From the NCBI GenBank assembly GCA_030616775.1, contig JAUWWQ010000002.1, positions 1 through 64,000 on the forward strand: a stretch of DNA of 64,000 bases. Reading direction: 5' to 3'. Position 1 is the stretch's first letter; each line of letters begins with the position of its first letter. The position numbers and the translations under genes are program-made. Origin of the DNA: Planctomycetota bacterium. Its GTDB lineage: Bacteria; Planctomycetota; Phycisphaerae; UBA1845. The notes under the pieces are model-generated. The model was not told the DNA's origin. It did not search any database and was given only the letters and a program-made list of their open reading frames with translations. This document shows, one piece after another, positions 1 to 9,642 of this stretch.

Positions 1-147
1 AAGCGTCAAGGGCTCAGTGAGGGCGACAAGGTCACGGTCCTGGCCGTCTACCTGGAGTGGACTGAGTCCCGGTTACGCCGGGAATCGTCCGAACAAGAGA
101 CAGTAAAGCAGCGTCGCCGGCAAGCGTCGGCGGCGATAAGCGGGTAG
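1..147 (+). CDS. 3' end of an unidentified protein, cut by window start
   Basis: Frame 1 is open from the first base and stops at TAG 145-147, giving the last 48 residues of a protein. The segment GLSEGDKVTVLAVYLEW resembles the end of HlyD-type adaptor proteins, where a Gly-Leu-x-x-Gly-Asp-x-Val turn is common, and an export operon follows on the other strand. The tail is rich in Arg, Gln and Ser with no motif. The family call is an inference from one short stretch, and the frame could be open by chance. Confidence 0.35.
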   Translation, partial: KRQGLSEGDKVTVLAVYLEWTESRLRRESSEQETVKQRRRQASAAISG

Positions 148-510
148 AGCCCGCGAACAATTAACACCCCTTGTTGCGTCGAGCCCAAAGCTCCGGCTGG
201 GCTCACACAGGGGGTGTCTGTCATATACCCCCAGTGCAGAACCCACGTCGGCACTGCAGAACCTGCGCGTCCCTTAGACCGGTGAGGTTGTACCCACACC
301 CGTCTTCTACAGTTGTGTGGCGAGCTGGGCGAGTGGGTTCTTGTAAAACAAGAAGTTACAAGCGAGATGAGCCGTCACCAACTTTCATAACGCTGGTACA
401 TAAATCGGGGGCAGGCCAGCCGGGGGTACAAGTTCCGTACTGTTGGGATCTGTTGTATGGGGCAATGGGCGCCGTACCTGCCGCCGGCTTGCTGTGCTGC
501 GGCGCGGCGC
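148..510. other. intergenic, no gene seen
   Basis: No open frame here has a credible start or composition. The only structure is a 7-bp inverted repeat with a 3-nt loop at 338-354 (TTCTTGT aaa ACAAGAA). It lies in the 3' region shared by the two converging genes and could help end transcription, although no T-run follows. Confidence 0.4.
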
Positions 511-2241
511 TCAATCGAGACCGGTTGGCTCCCATATTACGCGGTCCTGCCCCAGCAGGGTGCCGGTCGCAACCGCGATGTCGACTTGCGCGATCTCATA
601 GGCGGCCAAGGCGCGTATCTCGCGCGAGCGTGCCCCGGCCAGGTGGGCGTCCGCCTCGAGCACCTCCGTGCTGGTGCGCAGGCCGACCTCGAATTGGCGT
701 TTTTCCGCCTTGAAGGTGTCTCCGGCGAGGATCACTTCCTGGCGGGCCGCAAGAATCCGCTGCCAGTTTTGCTCGAGCTGGTCCAGCGCATCGTAGACTT
801 CCTGACGGATCGCCAGACAACGCCGATCGCGCGTGGCGAGACGCTGGATACGCTGCAGAAGCGTGCGGCGCAACCGCGATCTGGCCGATTGGTTGCCGAT
901 GGGGACTTCTGCCGTCAAGCCAACCGAGTATTCGACAAACGAACCGTCGCCCACCTCACGAAACGCGTCGTTGAAGCTGCCCGCCAAGCCGTTAACGGTG
1001 TAGCTGTAATCGAGGGTGAACAGCGGCAGGGTGGCGTTGCGTTCAAAGTCAACCGTGCTGGCGTCGATGGCCAGTTGCAGCTCGAGTTCGAGCATCTCCA
1101 TCCGGTTGGCTACGGCGTACTCTGCCAGGGCGTTGGCGTCCAAGTCAAGGCGGACTGGATTCGGATCGGTAACGGGGATGAGGGACGTTGCCGAGTTCAT
1201 CGGCAGACTTTCGCGGTTCATGATGCGTTTGAGGTCTCGCTCGCACCGGCGGACCCCGGTATTGGCGATTATGATGGCCTCCAGCCGTGCGGCCACTCCC
1301 GACTCGGCGCGCATGATTTCGATTCTGGGGGCGTCGCCGGCCGCGACACGCCGCTGGGCTTGTTCCAATTGCTGCACGGCCGACTCATACTGGCGCTGCC
1401 GAACCTCCAGCTCCCGGCGCGCTGCGTAAAGCAGCCAGTACGCCCGATCGGCATTTGCGAGAATGCGAATCGCCTCAAGTCTGGTTCGCGCGTCGGCAAT
1501 ATCCTTCTGGTACTTTGCTACGCGGATTAAATGGGTGTTGCTCCGGATGCCGGCGCTTCGAAGCAGCGGCTGGCTTATCGAGAAACTCAGGCCGGCCTCA
1601 TAGAGAGGATTGATGACATCGACCAGGTCAGTGGACTGCGAATCGGTCTGCGTATCATCGTCAAACTTGCTAAAGGGAAGACTGACCGTCACCGTTCCGC
1701 CGGTGCGCAGTGGTATGCGAACGCCGGCATCGTACGATGTGGCCCGCCAGCGCAGCGCCGGGGCGTCGACAACGGTCGACCGCCCGTCGACACGATCCCA
1801 CCTTGCCGACCCGAACAACGATGGTTCAAAGCCGGCCTCCTCTTCGACAACGTATTCATCAGCAATCGACGGATTCACCAGCTCGACCTTGAGATCCAGG
1901 TTGTTGGCGAGTGCGGCCGCGCGGACTTCGGCGACGGGTAGGTTGATCACTGCAGCAGGTTCCTCGACCGCCATGGTGTGCTCGGCGGTCTCGGCGGCAG
2001 CTTCCTCGACGGATACCGGCGTTGACCGCGACAGCTCTGTGAGATCCACGGTATCGATCTCACGGAGGCCTTCGGGGGGCATACGATAGGCAGTGTAGTC
2101 ATCACGCGTGAACAGGCTCGTACAGGCGGTCAGCGACAACGCCATACATGCCGGGATCATCCGGTGAATCCGAATACTGCGTATTGGAACCATAATTGAT
2201 GGATTCACGGAATTACGAATCACAGAGGAGATTGGCACCAT
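511..2241 (-). CDS. TolC-family outer-membrane efflux lipoprotein
   Basis: Outer-membrane channel component of a tripartite exporter. The middle and C-terminal parts show the long alternating helices of the TolC/OEP family, with stretches such as EVRQRQYESAVQQLEQAQRR and a C-terminal half repeating the same pattern. The N-terminus carries a lipobox (MALSLTAC), so the mature protein is probably a lipidated channel like NodT or OprM. The ATG at 2241 is chosen because AGGAG lies 6-7 nt upstream; an ATG at 2193 would give a shorter signal peptide and a TTG at 2271 a longer one. It is the last gene of the operon, 45 bp after the permease, and completes the adaptor-ATPase-permease-channel set. Confidence 0.88.
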   Translation of the reverse strand: MVPISSVIRNSVNPSIMVPIRSIRIHRMIPACMALSLTACTSLFTRDDYTAYRMPPEGLREIDTVDLTELSRSTPVSVEEAAAETAEHTMAVEEPAAVINLPVAEVRAAALANNLDLKVELVNPSIADEYVVEEEAGFEPSLFGSARWDRVDGRSTVVDAPALRWRATSYDAGVRIPLRTGGTVTVSLPFSKFDDDTQTDSQSTDLVDVINPLYEAGLSFSISQPLLRSAGIRSNTHLIRVAKYQKDIADARTRLEAIRILANADRAYWLLYAARRELEVRQRQYESAVQQLEQAQRRVAAGDAPRIEIMRAESGVAARLEAIIIANTGVRRCERDLKRIMNRESLPMNSATSLIPVTDPNPVRLDLDANALAEYAVANRMEMLELELQLAIDASTVDFERNATLPLFTLDYSYTVNGLAGSFNDAFREVGDGSFVEYSVGLTAEVPIGNQSARSRLRRTLLQRIQRLATRDRRCLAIRQEVYDALDQLEQNWQRILAARQEVILAGDTFKAEKRQFEVGLRTSTEVLEADAHLAGARSREIRALAAYEIAQVDIAVATGTLLGQDRVIWEPTGLD

Positions 2242-2286
2242 ATTGGTCTCCTGGCTTGCCCATGCCACCAATGCTGACGGCTCTTT

Positions 2287-4746
2287 TCATTCATATCGCA
2301 ACGCCACCATCGGATCGACCTTCGTCGCCCGGCGAGCGGGGATGTAGGTAGCCAGTAGAGCAACAGCCGCCAGCACGATGGAGACGCCGACGAAGGTGAC
2401 CGGGTCGGTCGCGTTGATGTCATAGAGCAGCATTGAGAGCACGCGCGATGACGCGAACGAGACAACCAGCCCGATACCAAGTCCGATTGCCGTGAGGATG
2501 AATCCCTGGCGAAGCATGAGACGCAGCACATCGCTACTCTGGGCGCCCAGAGCCACGCGTATGCCGATCTCGCGCGTTCGCTGCCCGACGGTATAGGACA
2601 TCACCCCGTACAGGCCGACCGACGCCAGAAGCAGGGCCAGCGCGCCGAACAAGGTGAACAAAGCGGCCGCAAACCTGGCAGGAAGCAACGCGAAGCCGAT
2701 CCACTCGGACAGCACCCGCGTATCAGCGGGGGAAATGTTGGGGTCCAGCTCGCGGATCGCGGCGCGAACCGGCGGCAGAAGCGCCATGGGATCACCCCCC
2801 GCGCGAACGAGGAGATTCATATTCAGCTCGTGACTCTGAGTGAAGGGGCGGTACAGGAACGGGCGGGGGTCTTCACCGATGAACACGTACTTGATGGTCT
2901 TGGCGACGCCGACGATTTCCATGTACGGTCCGTCCAGTCCGACGGTGCTGATGCGTTTGCCGAGTGGGTCCTCTCCGGGCCAGGTTTGATCCGCGAACGC
3001 CTGGTTTACGACCACCACAGGGGGTGAGTCTGCGGTGTCGTGCTCGTTGAAATCGCGGCCGCGCAAAAGCGGGATACCGAGCGTCTTGAAATCACTAGCG
3101 CTGACGACACTCCTGAAGACGGAATCGACGTCATCCTTTCCGTCCGGGCCGGGCAGCGGCGGGCGACCTTCGATCCAGTACTCACTGGTGTTGATCGTGA
3201 GGCCCAGTGGCACGCATTGGTTGAGGCTGGCCGACTCGACGCCGGGCATCGCCCGCACACGGTCGAGGAGGTCTTCGTAGAACGCCTGCCCGGTGGCATC
3301 GTCGTAGTCGTGCATGGCGAAAGCAAGCGAGACCGCCAGGACATTCTCGTGGTCAAAGCCCGGATCGATCGATTTGGCGCTTAACAGGCTTCGGACAAAC
3401 AGTCCCGCACTGATCAACAGCACAAGTGATACGGCAACCTGCCCGATGACCAGGGCGCTGCGCAGGCGAGATCGCCTGATGCTCAGAGCGCTTGTGCCGG
3501 CATCGTCCTTCAGCGCGGGAACCACGTTCCCCTTTGTCGCCTGAAGCGCCGGTACCAGCCCGAAGACCACACCGGTCAGCAGGCAGGCAAGTACCGCAAA
3601 CCCTAGAACGCGTCCGTCAAGGCCGAAGTCCAACACCAACGACACGTTATAGGGCAGTTGAGGCTGAAGGGCGTTTATCACATCGATAGCCCAGGCGGCG
3701 ATAAGCACCCCTGCAGCGCCGCCGAGCAGCGCCAGGAGCATGCTCTCGGTGAGCAGTTGCCGGACGAGGCGCAGCCGGCTGGCACCCAGTGCCAGGCGGA
3801 TGGCGATCTCGCCGCGCCGTACCGTCGATCGGGCGAGCAGCAGATTGGCCACGTTGGCGCAGGCGATCAGCAAGATGAGTCCGACCATCGCCATGAGCAA
3901 AAGCGACAGCCCAACTGCTATGGGACGCGCCTCGGGCGGTAATCCGATCCCGCTGGGGCGGACGAGGAATGCGTGCTCGCCCTCATATCGTTCGGGATCG
4001 ACATCCGGCAGGTGCGCGGCGACCAGATCGAGGCGGGCCTGTGCCTGGGGAATGCTCACGTTTGGCTTGAGCCGCCCGATGAGGTGAAGCCAGCCGCTGT
4101 CTCGCTCCTCGAGCCCGCCTCCAAGCAGAAAGATCTGTTCCTGCATCATCATCGGGACCCAAAAATCGGGAGTGAAGACGGGGAACGCACCGACGAACCC
4201 CTCGGGTGTGATCCCAACGATCATGTACGGATGGCCGTTGAGTATGATCGTCTTACCGACGGCGTCGGGATCGCCGCCGTTTGCGCGCTGCCAGTACGGG
4301 TGACTCAGCACGGCTACGGGGTGTGCGCCGGGCGCTTGGTCATCTGTGGTATTTAGCAGGCGGCCGTGGATCGCCCTTGCCCCGAGCGCCGCAAAAAAAT
4401 TGCCGGAAACGATCTGGCCGAAGCGCAGCTCCGTGGCGTCCCCCCTGCCCACGCTTATCGGTGCGTAACTCCAGCAAGCCAACGCGTCGAACACATCGCA
4501 CCGATCGCGATACTCACGGTAGTCGGGGTATGAGAAGACCTGCTCCAACCCCCCCCGGTGGACCTCCACGAGACGATCGGTGTCAACAGACGGCAGCGGC
4601 CTGAACAGGATGCCGTTTATTAGGCTGAAGATTGCGGTGTTGACGCCGATGCCCAATGCCAACGTGACTACGATTACGATCGTGAATGCCGGATTCTTAA
4701 TCAGCATCCGCAGGCCGAAACGAATGTCCTGCCGGAGATTTAGCAT
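2287..4746 (-). CDS. MacB/FtsX-type ABC transporter permease (duplicated)
   Basis: Membrane subunit of a MacB-like exporter. At 819 residues it holds two MacB periplasmic-core plus FtsX units. Each has one N-terminal membrane helix (near residues 20-45 and 430-450), a large periplasmic domain, then three helices (about 285-400 and 690-800). The start MLNLRQDIRFGLRMLIKNPA and the repeated GLYGVMSY and GIRVALGA motifs are typical of the duplicated permeases common in Acidobacteria and Planctomycetota. There is no ATPase domain, so it depends on the preceding gene, whose TGA overlaps this ATG by one base (TGATG), which indicates translational coupling. Substrate unknown; lipid, peptide or drug export are all possible. 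Confidence 0.92.
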   Translation of the reverse strand: MLNLRQDIRFGLRMLIKNPAFTIVIVVTLALGIGVNTAIFSLINGILFRPLPSVDTDRLVEVHRGGLEQVFSYPDYREYRDRCDVFDALACWSYAPISVGRGDATELRFGQIVSGNFFAALGARAIHGRLLNTTDDQAPGAHPVAVLSHPYWQRANGGDPDAVGKTIILNGHPYMIVGITPEGFVGAFPVFTPDFWVPMMMQEQIFLLGGGLEERDSGWLHLIGRLKPNVSIPQAQARLDLVAAHLPDVDPERYEGEHAFLVRPSGIGLPPEARPIAVGLSLLLMAMVGLILLIACANVANLLLARSTVRRGEIAIRLALGASRLRLVRQLLTESMLLALLGGAAGVLIAAWAIDVINALQPQLPYNVSLVLDFGLDGRVLGFAVLACLLTGVVFGLVPALQATKGNVVPALKDDAGTSALSIRRSRLRSALVIGQVAVSLVLLISAGLFVRSLLSAKSIDPGFDHENVLAVSLAFAMHDYDDATGQAFYEDLLDRVRAMPGVESASLNQCVPLGLTINTSEYWIEGRPPLPGPDGKDDVDSVFRSVVSASDFKTLGIPLLRGRDFNEHDTADSPPVVVVNQAFADQTWPGEDPLGKRISTVGLDGPYMEIVGVAKTIKYVFIGEDPRPFLYRPFTQSHELNMNLLVRAGGDPMALLPPVRAAIRELDPNISPADTRVLSEWIGFALLPARFAAALFTLFGALALLLASVGLYGVMSYTVGQRTREIGIRVALGAQSSDVLRLMLRQGFILTAIGLGIGLVVSFASSRVLSMLLYDINATDPVTFVGVSIVLAAVALLATYIPARRATKVDPMVALRYE

Positions 4747-5447
4747 CAGGAGGTCTCCGTGCTCTCATCCACGATGCGGCCGTCGAAGAGGTGTACGGTG
4801 CGGTCGGCGTAGCGGGTGTAGCGTTCGTCGTGGGTGACCATGCAGATGGTCGTTCCGCCGCGATGGAGGTCGCGCAAAAGCTCCATCACCGCTTCGCCGT
4901 TGCGGGAATCGAGGTTGCCGGTCGGCTCATCAGCCAGAAGGATCAGCGGATTTCCCACCAGTGCCCGGGCCACCGCGACACGCTGCTGCTGTCCGCCGGA
5001 CAGTTGCGCCGGGTAGTGCTTCATCCGATGGGCCATTCCGACCTTCTCCAGGGCTTCTCGTGCCTGCTTCTTCCTGTCAGCGCCGGGCATGCTTCGGTAG
5101 GTCAGGGGGAGCTCCACGTTCTCGAACACGTCCAGATCACCGATGAGGTTGAAGCTCTGGAAGATGAAGCCCACCTGTTGGTTGCGGATGCGAGCCCGCT
5201 CGGATGGGGAGAGGTCCGCCACCGGCTGATTGCTCAGCGTGTAAGTGCCTTCAGTTGGGGAGTCCAATAAGCCGAGGATGGAGAGGAGGGTGGATTTGCC
5301 GCACCCCGACGGCCCGGCAATCGACACATATTCCCCCTTCGCAATCTCAAGGTGAATGCCACTAAGGGCATGGGTCTCCACTTCATCGGTGAAAAACACT
5401 TTGCTCAAACCCCCGAGCTGAATCAGCGTAACGTTCGATTCCATCAT
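4746..5447 (-). CDS. ABC transporter ATP-binding protein, MacB/LolD type
   Basis: Energises the neighbouring permease. All core motifs are present: Walker A GPSGCGKST, signature LSGGQQQRVAVARA, Walker B LLADEPTGNLD and the H-loop in MVTHDERY. The NQQVGFIFQSFNLI segment is typical of the MacB/LolD/FtsE subgroup. Two starts are possible: the ATG pair at 5447/5444 with GGAGA 4-8 nt upstream, and an ATG at 5507 with a weaker site. The downstream pair is preferred because it puts the first beta strand near residue 8 as in relatives. The second gene of a four-gene operon, 153 bp after the adaptor and overlapping the permease by one base. Confidence 0.92.
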   Translation of the reverse strand: MMESNVTLIQLGGLSKVFFTDEVETHALSGIHLEIAKGEYVSIAGPSGCGKSTLLSILGLLDSPTEGTYTLSNQPVADLSPSERARIRNQQVGFIFQSFNLIGDLDVFENVELPLTYRSMPGADRKKQAREALEKVGMAHRMKHYPAQLSGGQQQRVAVARALVGNPLILLADEPTGNLDSRNGEAVMELLRDLHRGGTTICMVTHDERYTRYADRTVHLFDGRIVDESTETS

Positions 5448-5600
5448 TGCTTCTCCATGCGGCACACCGCCTGCCGGGTGAGCCAATGTTTCCGGGGATT
5501 CAGCCATGTTTGTGTGTGCTCCAATCTTAAACCGACCGTCGAGTTCACCTGGTGATCAGCCTTGGGTCAGTGAACGACTGATGGCTGACCGCTGACGGCT

Positions 5601-6854
5601 TCATCGCACACAAACTCGATCGACCGCATCCCATCGGGACATGTCCGACAGGACAACCTGGTCTCCAACTTCCAGTCCCTTGACAATCTCAACCGTGTTC
5701 ACCGAGCTGCAACCCAACTCGACCTGGACGCGGACTGCAGTCTGCCCGTCGACCGTAAGTTTGAACAGACCGACCGTGCTGTACGCCTGGCCGTACACCG
5801 GGCGTCCGACATACAGCACGTTGTCCAAACGCTCGATCTCAATCGTGCCGACCACCGTCAAGTCTGGTCGGGCACCCTTGGGCAGCTTTCCTTCGAGTGA
5901 TACATCAACCGCCACCGTCCCTTCCTGGACTGCCGGGTCGATGCGGACGACTCGTCCGGCAATTACCCCGTTGCGCGTGTCGATCGAGGCGACCTGCCCC
6001 GGCTGCACGTCACGGGCCTGTGTCTCCGGGATCCGGACGACCACCTTGAGTGTCCGCACGTCGGTGACCTTGGCGAGAATGGCGTCACGGGCCACGCGCT
6101 GCCCAACCTCGACCGGTAGTTGTTCCAGCACGCCCTCGGTTCCTGCCTGAACCCGCAGTGAGTCAACTTGGACGCGTTTCAGCTCGTAAATCGCCTGCAC
6201 CTGCTCGATCCGCGCCTGCTGGGCCGCCAGTCGTGCTTCCTGCGACGCGTTCCAGGTCTCCAGGCGTTTCCGCTCCAGTTCGTTCAGCTTGGTGAGTTCC
6301 TTGACACGCGCCTCGGACAACTTCAACCGTTGCTCCGAGATCAGCCCGTTGCCGTGCAGTTCCTTGTCCACCTCCTCCTGCAACAAGGCTTCGCGATAGT
6401 CCGCTTCAAGTCGGGCAACACTGGCCTGCAACGCCAGAAGCTCGTTTTGCAGCGTGACCTCTAGCGCCGCGAGCTCTGCCTGAGCCAATTTCGTCTGCCA
6501 CTGGGCGTTGACCGCATCCAATTCAAGCTCGGGATTGCTCAACTCCAGCAAGACGGTGTCCGCCTTAACCATGGCTCCTGGCAAGACCAGGATGCGTTCC
6601 ACCCGGCCGGCGGTAGCGGCGGGAATCCACCAGATCACTTCCGGTACCAGACTGCCGGTCCCGCGGACCTGCCGCAGCATCTGGCCGCGTCGCACCGTGT
6701 CCAGCCATACCGATGCCCGCTCCACCGTCGGCGCCGCCGGTTCTAGCCGCGATAACCCCCACGTGATCGCCGCCACGGCGCATACACCAACCACAACCAC
6801 AATCGCGCGGCGTAGCTTTCGGCGGCGAGCGACATCCTTCCGTGGAACATCCAT
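5601..6854 (-). CDS. HlyD/MacA-type periplasmic adaptor (membrane fusion) protein
   Basis: Links the inner-membrane ABC exporter to the TolC-like channel. A single N-terminal membrane anchor (AIVVVVGVCAVAAITWGLS, about residues 17-35) is followed by a lipoyl/barrel-sandwich half (GRVERILVLPGAMVKADTVL), a long alpha hairpin rich in Glu, Gln, Leu and Arg (about 125-240), the returning half-motif (EGVLEQLPVEVGQRVARDA) and a beta-barrel plus membrane-proximal domain ending in GLEVGDQVVLSD. ATG 6854 is chosen because AGAGGTGG lies 5 nt upstream and the residues that follow form an anchor; an upstream ATG at 6977 would add 41 residues of poor composition. First gene of the export operon. Confidence 0.9.
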   Translation of the reverse strand: MDVPRKDVARRRKLRRAIVVVVGVCAVAAITWGLSRLEPAAPTVERASVWLDTVRRGQMLRQVRGTGSLVPEVIWWIPAATAGRVERILVLPGAMVKADTVLLELSNPELELDAVNAQWQTKLAQAELAALEVTLQNELLALQASVARLEADYREALLQEEVDKELHGNGLISEQRLKLSEARVKELTKLNELERKRLETWNASQEARLAAQQARIEQVQAIYELKRVQVDSLRVQAGTEGVLEQLPVEVGQRVARDAILAKVTDVRTLKVVVRIPETQARDVQPGQVASIDTRNGVIAGRVVRIDPAVQEGTVAVDVSLEGKLPKGARPDLTVVGTIEIERLDNVLYVGRPVYGQAYSTVGLFKLTVDGQTAVRVQVELGCSSVNTVEIVKGLEVGDQVVLSDMSRWDAVDRVCVR

Positions 6855-6992
6855 AATCCACCTCTTTCGTCCTTGTAATCTTCGCAAATACGGTGCCAGT
6901 ATTCGCTCGACGTGCAACTCCCTGCAAAATCCACGAGAGAAATCCTGACTAACACGACGACCCGATTCAGTGGGCATGCGCTGTTCGGAGTG

Positions 6993-7029
6993 TGCCCACT
7001 CTTGGGATCGGCGATCCCAAAATCGGGCA
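6993..7029. promoter_or_regulatory. symmetric two-block palindrome upstream of the export operon
   Basis: A perfect 8-bp inverted repeat with a 3-nt spacer (TTGGGATC ggc GATCCCAA, 7002-7020) is flanked at equal distance by a second pair, TGCCC (6993-6997) and GGGCA (7025-7029), all sharing one axis at 7011. It lies about 140 bp upstream of the adaptor start and about 310 bp upstream of the divergent gene at 7343. It could be an operator or a stem-loop; no regulator gene lies beside it and no clear promoter was found next to it. Confidence 0.4.
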
Positions 7030-7342
7030 TACTACGACCGTTGCAGTGTATAAGCTATGGAAAACCTGCGTTAGCTGGTGCCGTCAGGCTGACTGTCTTG
7101 GGGACTTCTCGATTGGTAGGTGTAGGCCCGATCGACACCCAGGCCCATCCCTGTTGAACCTCACTGATCTCGTGATGCATCATGCCCGGTCAAGCCTGCC
7201 TTGTCGGTGCGAACAGCCTCGCGAAACCGAAGGACACTCTAAACTGCCCGACTTGAGTGTGTCCAGGTATCGGACGCTGGATTGATCGGTTAAACTTCCT
7301 CTCGCGCGGCGAGATCACAAGCCAGCGTACGGAGTAGCTACG

Positions 7343-7927
7343 GTGCGAAGAAAACGCGTGTGCTGGATAATCGGATTGACGATCGTGGTCGCTGTAGCGC
7401 TATGCGCCGTCTTCACGGGTGGGATCGCCATCTCAAACAGGGATTGGTTCGGCGGACAGCGCAACATCGTCCTCGTCGACGGTCTGAAATCCGATGTTTG
7501 TCTGGCGCCACGAAACACGCAGCTCAGTATCCCCTTCCTTCTTCACTACTTCGGTGGCGGCAGCCCCTTCAGCCTGCGTCTTCAGATTTGGGACAGAAGC
7601 AAGCAGTATGTGGCCATTGAGATCACCGAGATCCGAGTCACCTATTCGGATGGTGACAGCTTTCGCAAGACAAGCAAATGGTCAAGGGCGCTGAAACCGT
7701 ACACTCAGTACAACAGGTCGTCATCCGGGATAATCCAGACAGAGATGTTTATGCTCAGCGATCACATCAGCAATCTGGTCGGCAAGCATGCGGATGTCAC
7801 AGTGACAATGACGGGCCATCTCACAAAATCGAATGGTGAAGAAGTCCATTTCTCGGCATCAGAGGATTTCAAGGCTCGATCCGATTTCGACATAAGCACA
7901 TTTTGGGAGGTGATGGCAGACGTTTGA
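7343..7927 (+). CDS. membrane-anchored or secreted protein of unknown function
   Basis: Starts at a GTG with GGAG about 8 nt upstream. The N-terminus MRRKRVCWIIGLTIVVAVAL gives two basic clusters then a hydrophobic helix to about residue 31, so the protein is exported or anchored with a roughly 165-residue domain outside. That domain alternates polar and hydrophobic residues (SLRLQIWDRSKQYVAIEITE, HADVTVTMTGHLTK), which suggests a beta-sandwich. I do not recognise a family. It stands alone between the divergent export operon and the converging kinase gene, and its moderate codon bias supports a real gene. Confidence 0.6.
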   Translation: MRRKRVCWIIGLTIVVAVALCAVFTGGIAISNRDWFGGQRNIVLVDGLKSDVCLAPRNTQLSIPFLLHYFGGGSPFSLRLQIWDRSKQYVAIEITEIRVTYSDGDSFRKTSKWSRALKPYTQYNRSSSGIIQTEMFMLSDHISNLVGKHADVTVTMTGHLTKSNGEEVHFSASEDFKARSDFDISTFWEVMADV

Positions 7928-8205
7928 GTGCAGTCGTTTGGCGGCCTGAGCCTGACCTCACGAGTCAAGTGATTGTGTAGCTGTTCTGCCACGCTATGTA
8001 GAGCATGAGATGGTTGTACAGACCCGCAAGCGTCTTCGTCGTGTCCCATGTGCTTCTCCCCAGCCTTGACAAGTCCTTCCGTAAAGTGGCGAACAGGTGG
8101 TTCAGCTTGAACATCGGGTCGAAGCCGCGCGGGCAGGGGTGGTCGTCGTTGCCGAGACTCAGTCGCTGGTCAGTCTCTCATTGTCGCGGTTGGCAGCGTA
8201 CGGCT

Positions 8206-9642
8206 TTACGCATCCTGCCCGTGTGAGACTGTGTTCTCTTCGCGGAAGATGGCTCCCAAGTCTACCCGGGCCTTCAGGTGGGCGAGCATGGCCCGCAACC
8301 CGTAGATGCATTTGATCAGCCAAGTATTGGATGGTCGTGACCGCATGTATCGCCGTCGGATCAATTCGCCGTACAAGCTTGCACCGCGGCGGAAGTAATC
8401 CCTATCACCAAAGTCAAACGGGCCCTCGTGCACAACGGGCTCCCACGCCCAGTCGGCCCACTGTCCATACATCTTCAGCCGTGTATCGTCAGCCGCTTGT
8501 TTCGGAGTCAGATCGCCGCCGCGGACGTAGGTTTTGCGCACTGCTTCAGGCGATGATCCGAGGTAAGCCCGCTCCGCGTCAGCCAGGCACTCGATGTCCT
8601 CGTCGCTCTGGAAGTGGCAACTGCCAAAGTCGATGAACCCGAGGCGGCCGTCGGGCATGAACAGGTAATTCCCCGGTTGTGGGTCGGCATACACGAATTT
8701 CTTTGAATACTGCACCCGGAGTACGCTGACGCAAATCTTGTGGCCGAATTGGTCGCGTAGCTCCTGTGACGGATCGGTGGAAAGAAACTTCTCCAGGTGC
8801 AGGCCGCCGACGTACTCCATCGTGAGCACGCGTCGGGTCGAGACCTCCGGAAAAACCCGAGGTACCACGATGCCGTCATCTTCAGTGAACGCCGACCGGG
8901 CAATTCGCAGATTCTCCGCTTCCTGCTCGTAGTCCGTCTCCAGATCAAGCATGTGGCGGATGTCCTCGAACTGTGCCTTGAGGTTGTCCCAATCACCGCT
9001 GAGGCGCATGGGGGTAAGCAAGGCCAACAGGTTGCGGAAGTCATCGCGAATCGTCCGACCAATGTTAGGATACTGAACCTTGATCGCCACAAGCTGATCC
9101 GTGCCCTTAAGCCGAGCACGGTGCACCTGTCCAAGCGAAGCAGCGGCGAATGCACGCGTCTCGAACTGGTCGAAGACGTCTTCCGGGTCGCCCCCGAGCT
9201 CGCTGCGAACGAACTCGCGCAGTAGCGAAAAGTGCATCGGTGGGGCTTCGAAGTGCAAGTGGCCCAGTACATCGGCGAATTGCTCCGGTGCCACATCCGG
9301 ATGGGTGGCCATGATCTGCCCGGCCTTCATGATGGCTCCGCGCAGATAGCTCATGCCACCCAGCAGCTTGAGGGCAGCCTTCAGATGTGTTTCATTCAGC
9401 GTGCGCTGGCGTTTGTCGGCACTGGCGTAGCCGCCGCGGAGCCACCAGGCGAAGTAGGCAGCCGCGATCTTCGCCTGGAGGGTGCCCAGCACCCAGAGGC
9501 GATTGAGCCGCCCGATCGGCACCTGTTTGTGCGACAGCTCTTGGAGCAACCCCTGAAACGCTGCGTTTGGAGCGACAGCTTCGTCAGGTTCGACAGGCAG
9601 CGCGTCGATCAGTTCAGCGATTCTGGGTGACATCGACGACAT
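8206..9642 (-). CDS. AarF/ABC1/UbiB-family atypical kinase
   Basis: Belongs to the ABC1/ADCK/UbiB kinase-like family, whose members support quinone or lipid metabolism. Diagnostic elements are present in order: the KxGQ motif (IMKAGQIMA), an Ala-rich nucleotide loop (AAASLGQVH), the catalytic lysine in VAIKVQYP, the catalytic loop DPQPGN and the metal-binding DFG in GFIDFGSC. ATG 9642 has GGGAGG 6 nt upstream, inside the end of the TetR gene, so the two overlap by 29 bp and are probably translated together. Because it sits behind its own repressor, expression is probably induced by the TetR ligand. Lipid, quinone or stress roles are all open. Confidence 0.88.
   Translation of the reverse strand: MSSMSPRIAELIDALPVEPDEAVAPNAAFQGLLQELSHKQVPIGRLNRLWVLGTLQAKIAAAYFAWWLRGGYASADKRQRTLNETHLKAALKLLGGMSYLRGAIMKAGQIMATHPDVAPEQFADVLGHLHFEAPPMHFSLLREFVRSELGGDPEDVFDQFETRAFAAASLGQVHRARLKGTDQLVAIKVQYPNIGRTIRDDFRNLLALLTPMRLSGDWDNLKAQFEDIRHMLDLETDYEQEAENLRIARSAFTEDDGIVVPRVFPEVSTRRVLTMEYVGGLHLEKFLSTDPSQELRDQFGHKICVSVLRVQYSKKFVYADPQPGNYLFMPDGRLGFIDFGSCHFQSDEDIECLADAERAYLGSSPEAVRKTYVRGGDLTPKQAADDTRLKMYGQWADWAWEPVVHEGPFDFGDRDYFRRGASLYGELIRRRYMRSRPSNTWLIKCIYGLRAMLAHLKARVDLGAIFREENTVSHGQDA

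Noticed and set aside
171-713. Plus-strand open frame near the window start
   Set aside because: Cys/Arg/Pro-rich, no ribosome-binding site, and it runs into the antisense of the TolC-like gene.
457-1530. Long plus-strand open frame opposite the TolC-like gene
   Set aside because: It lies fully antisense to a gene with strong family motifs, has Arg/Gly-biased composition and no ribosome-binding site.
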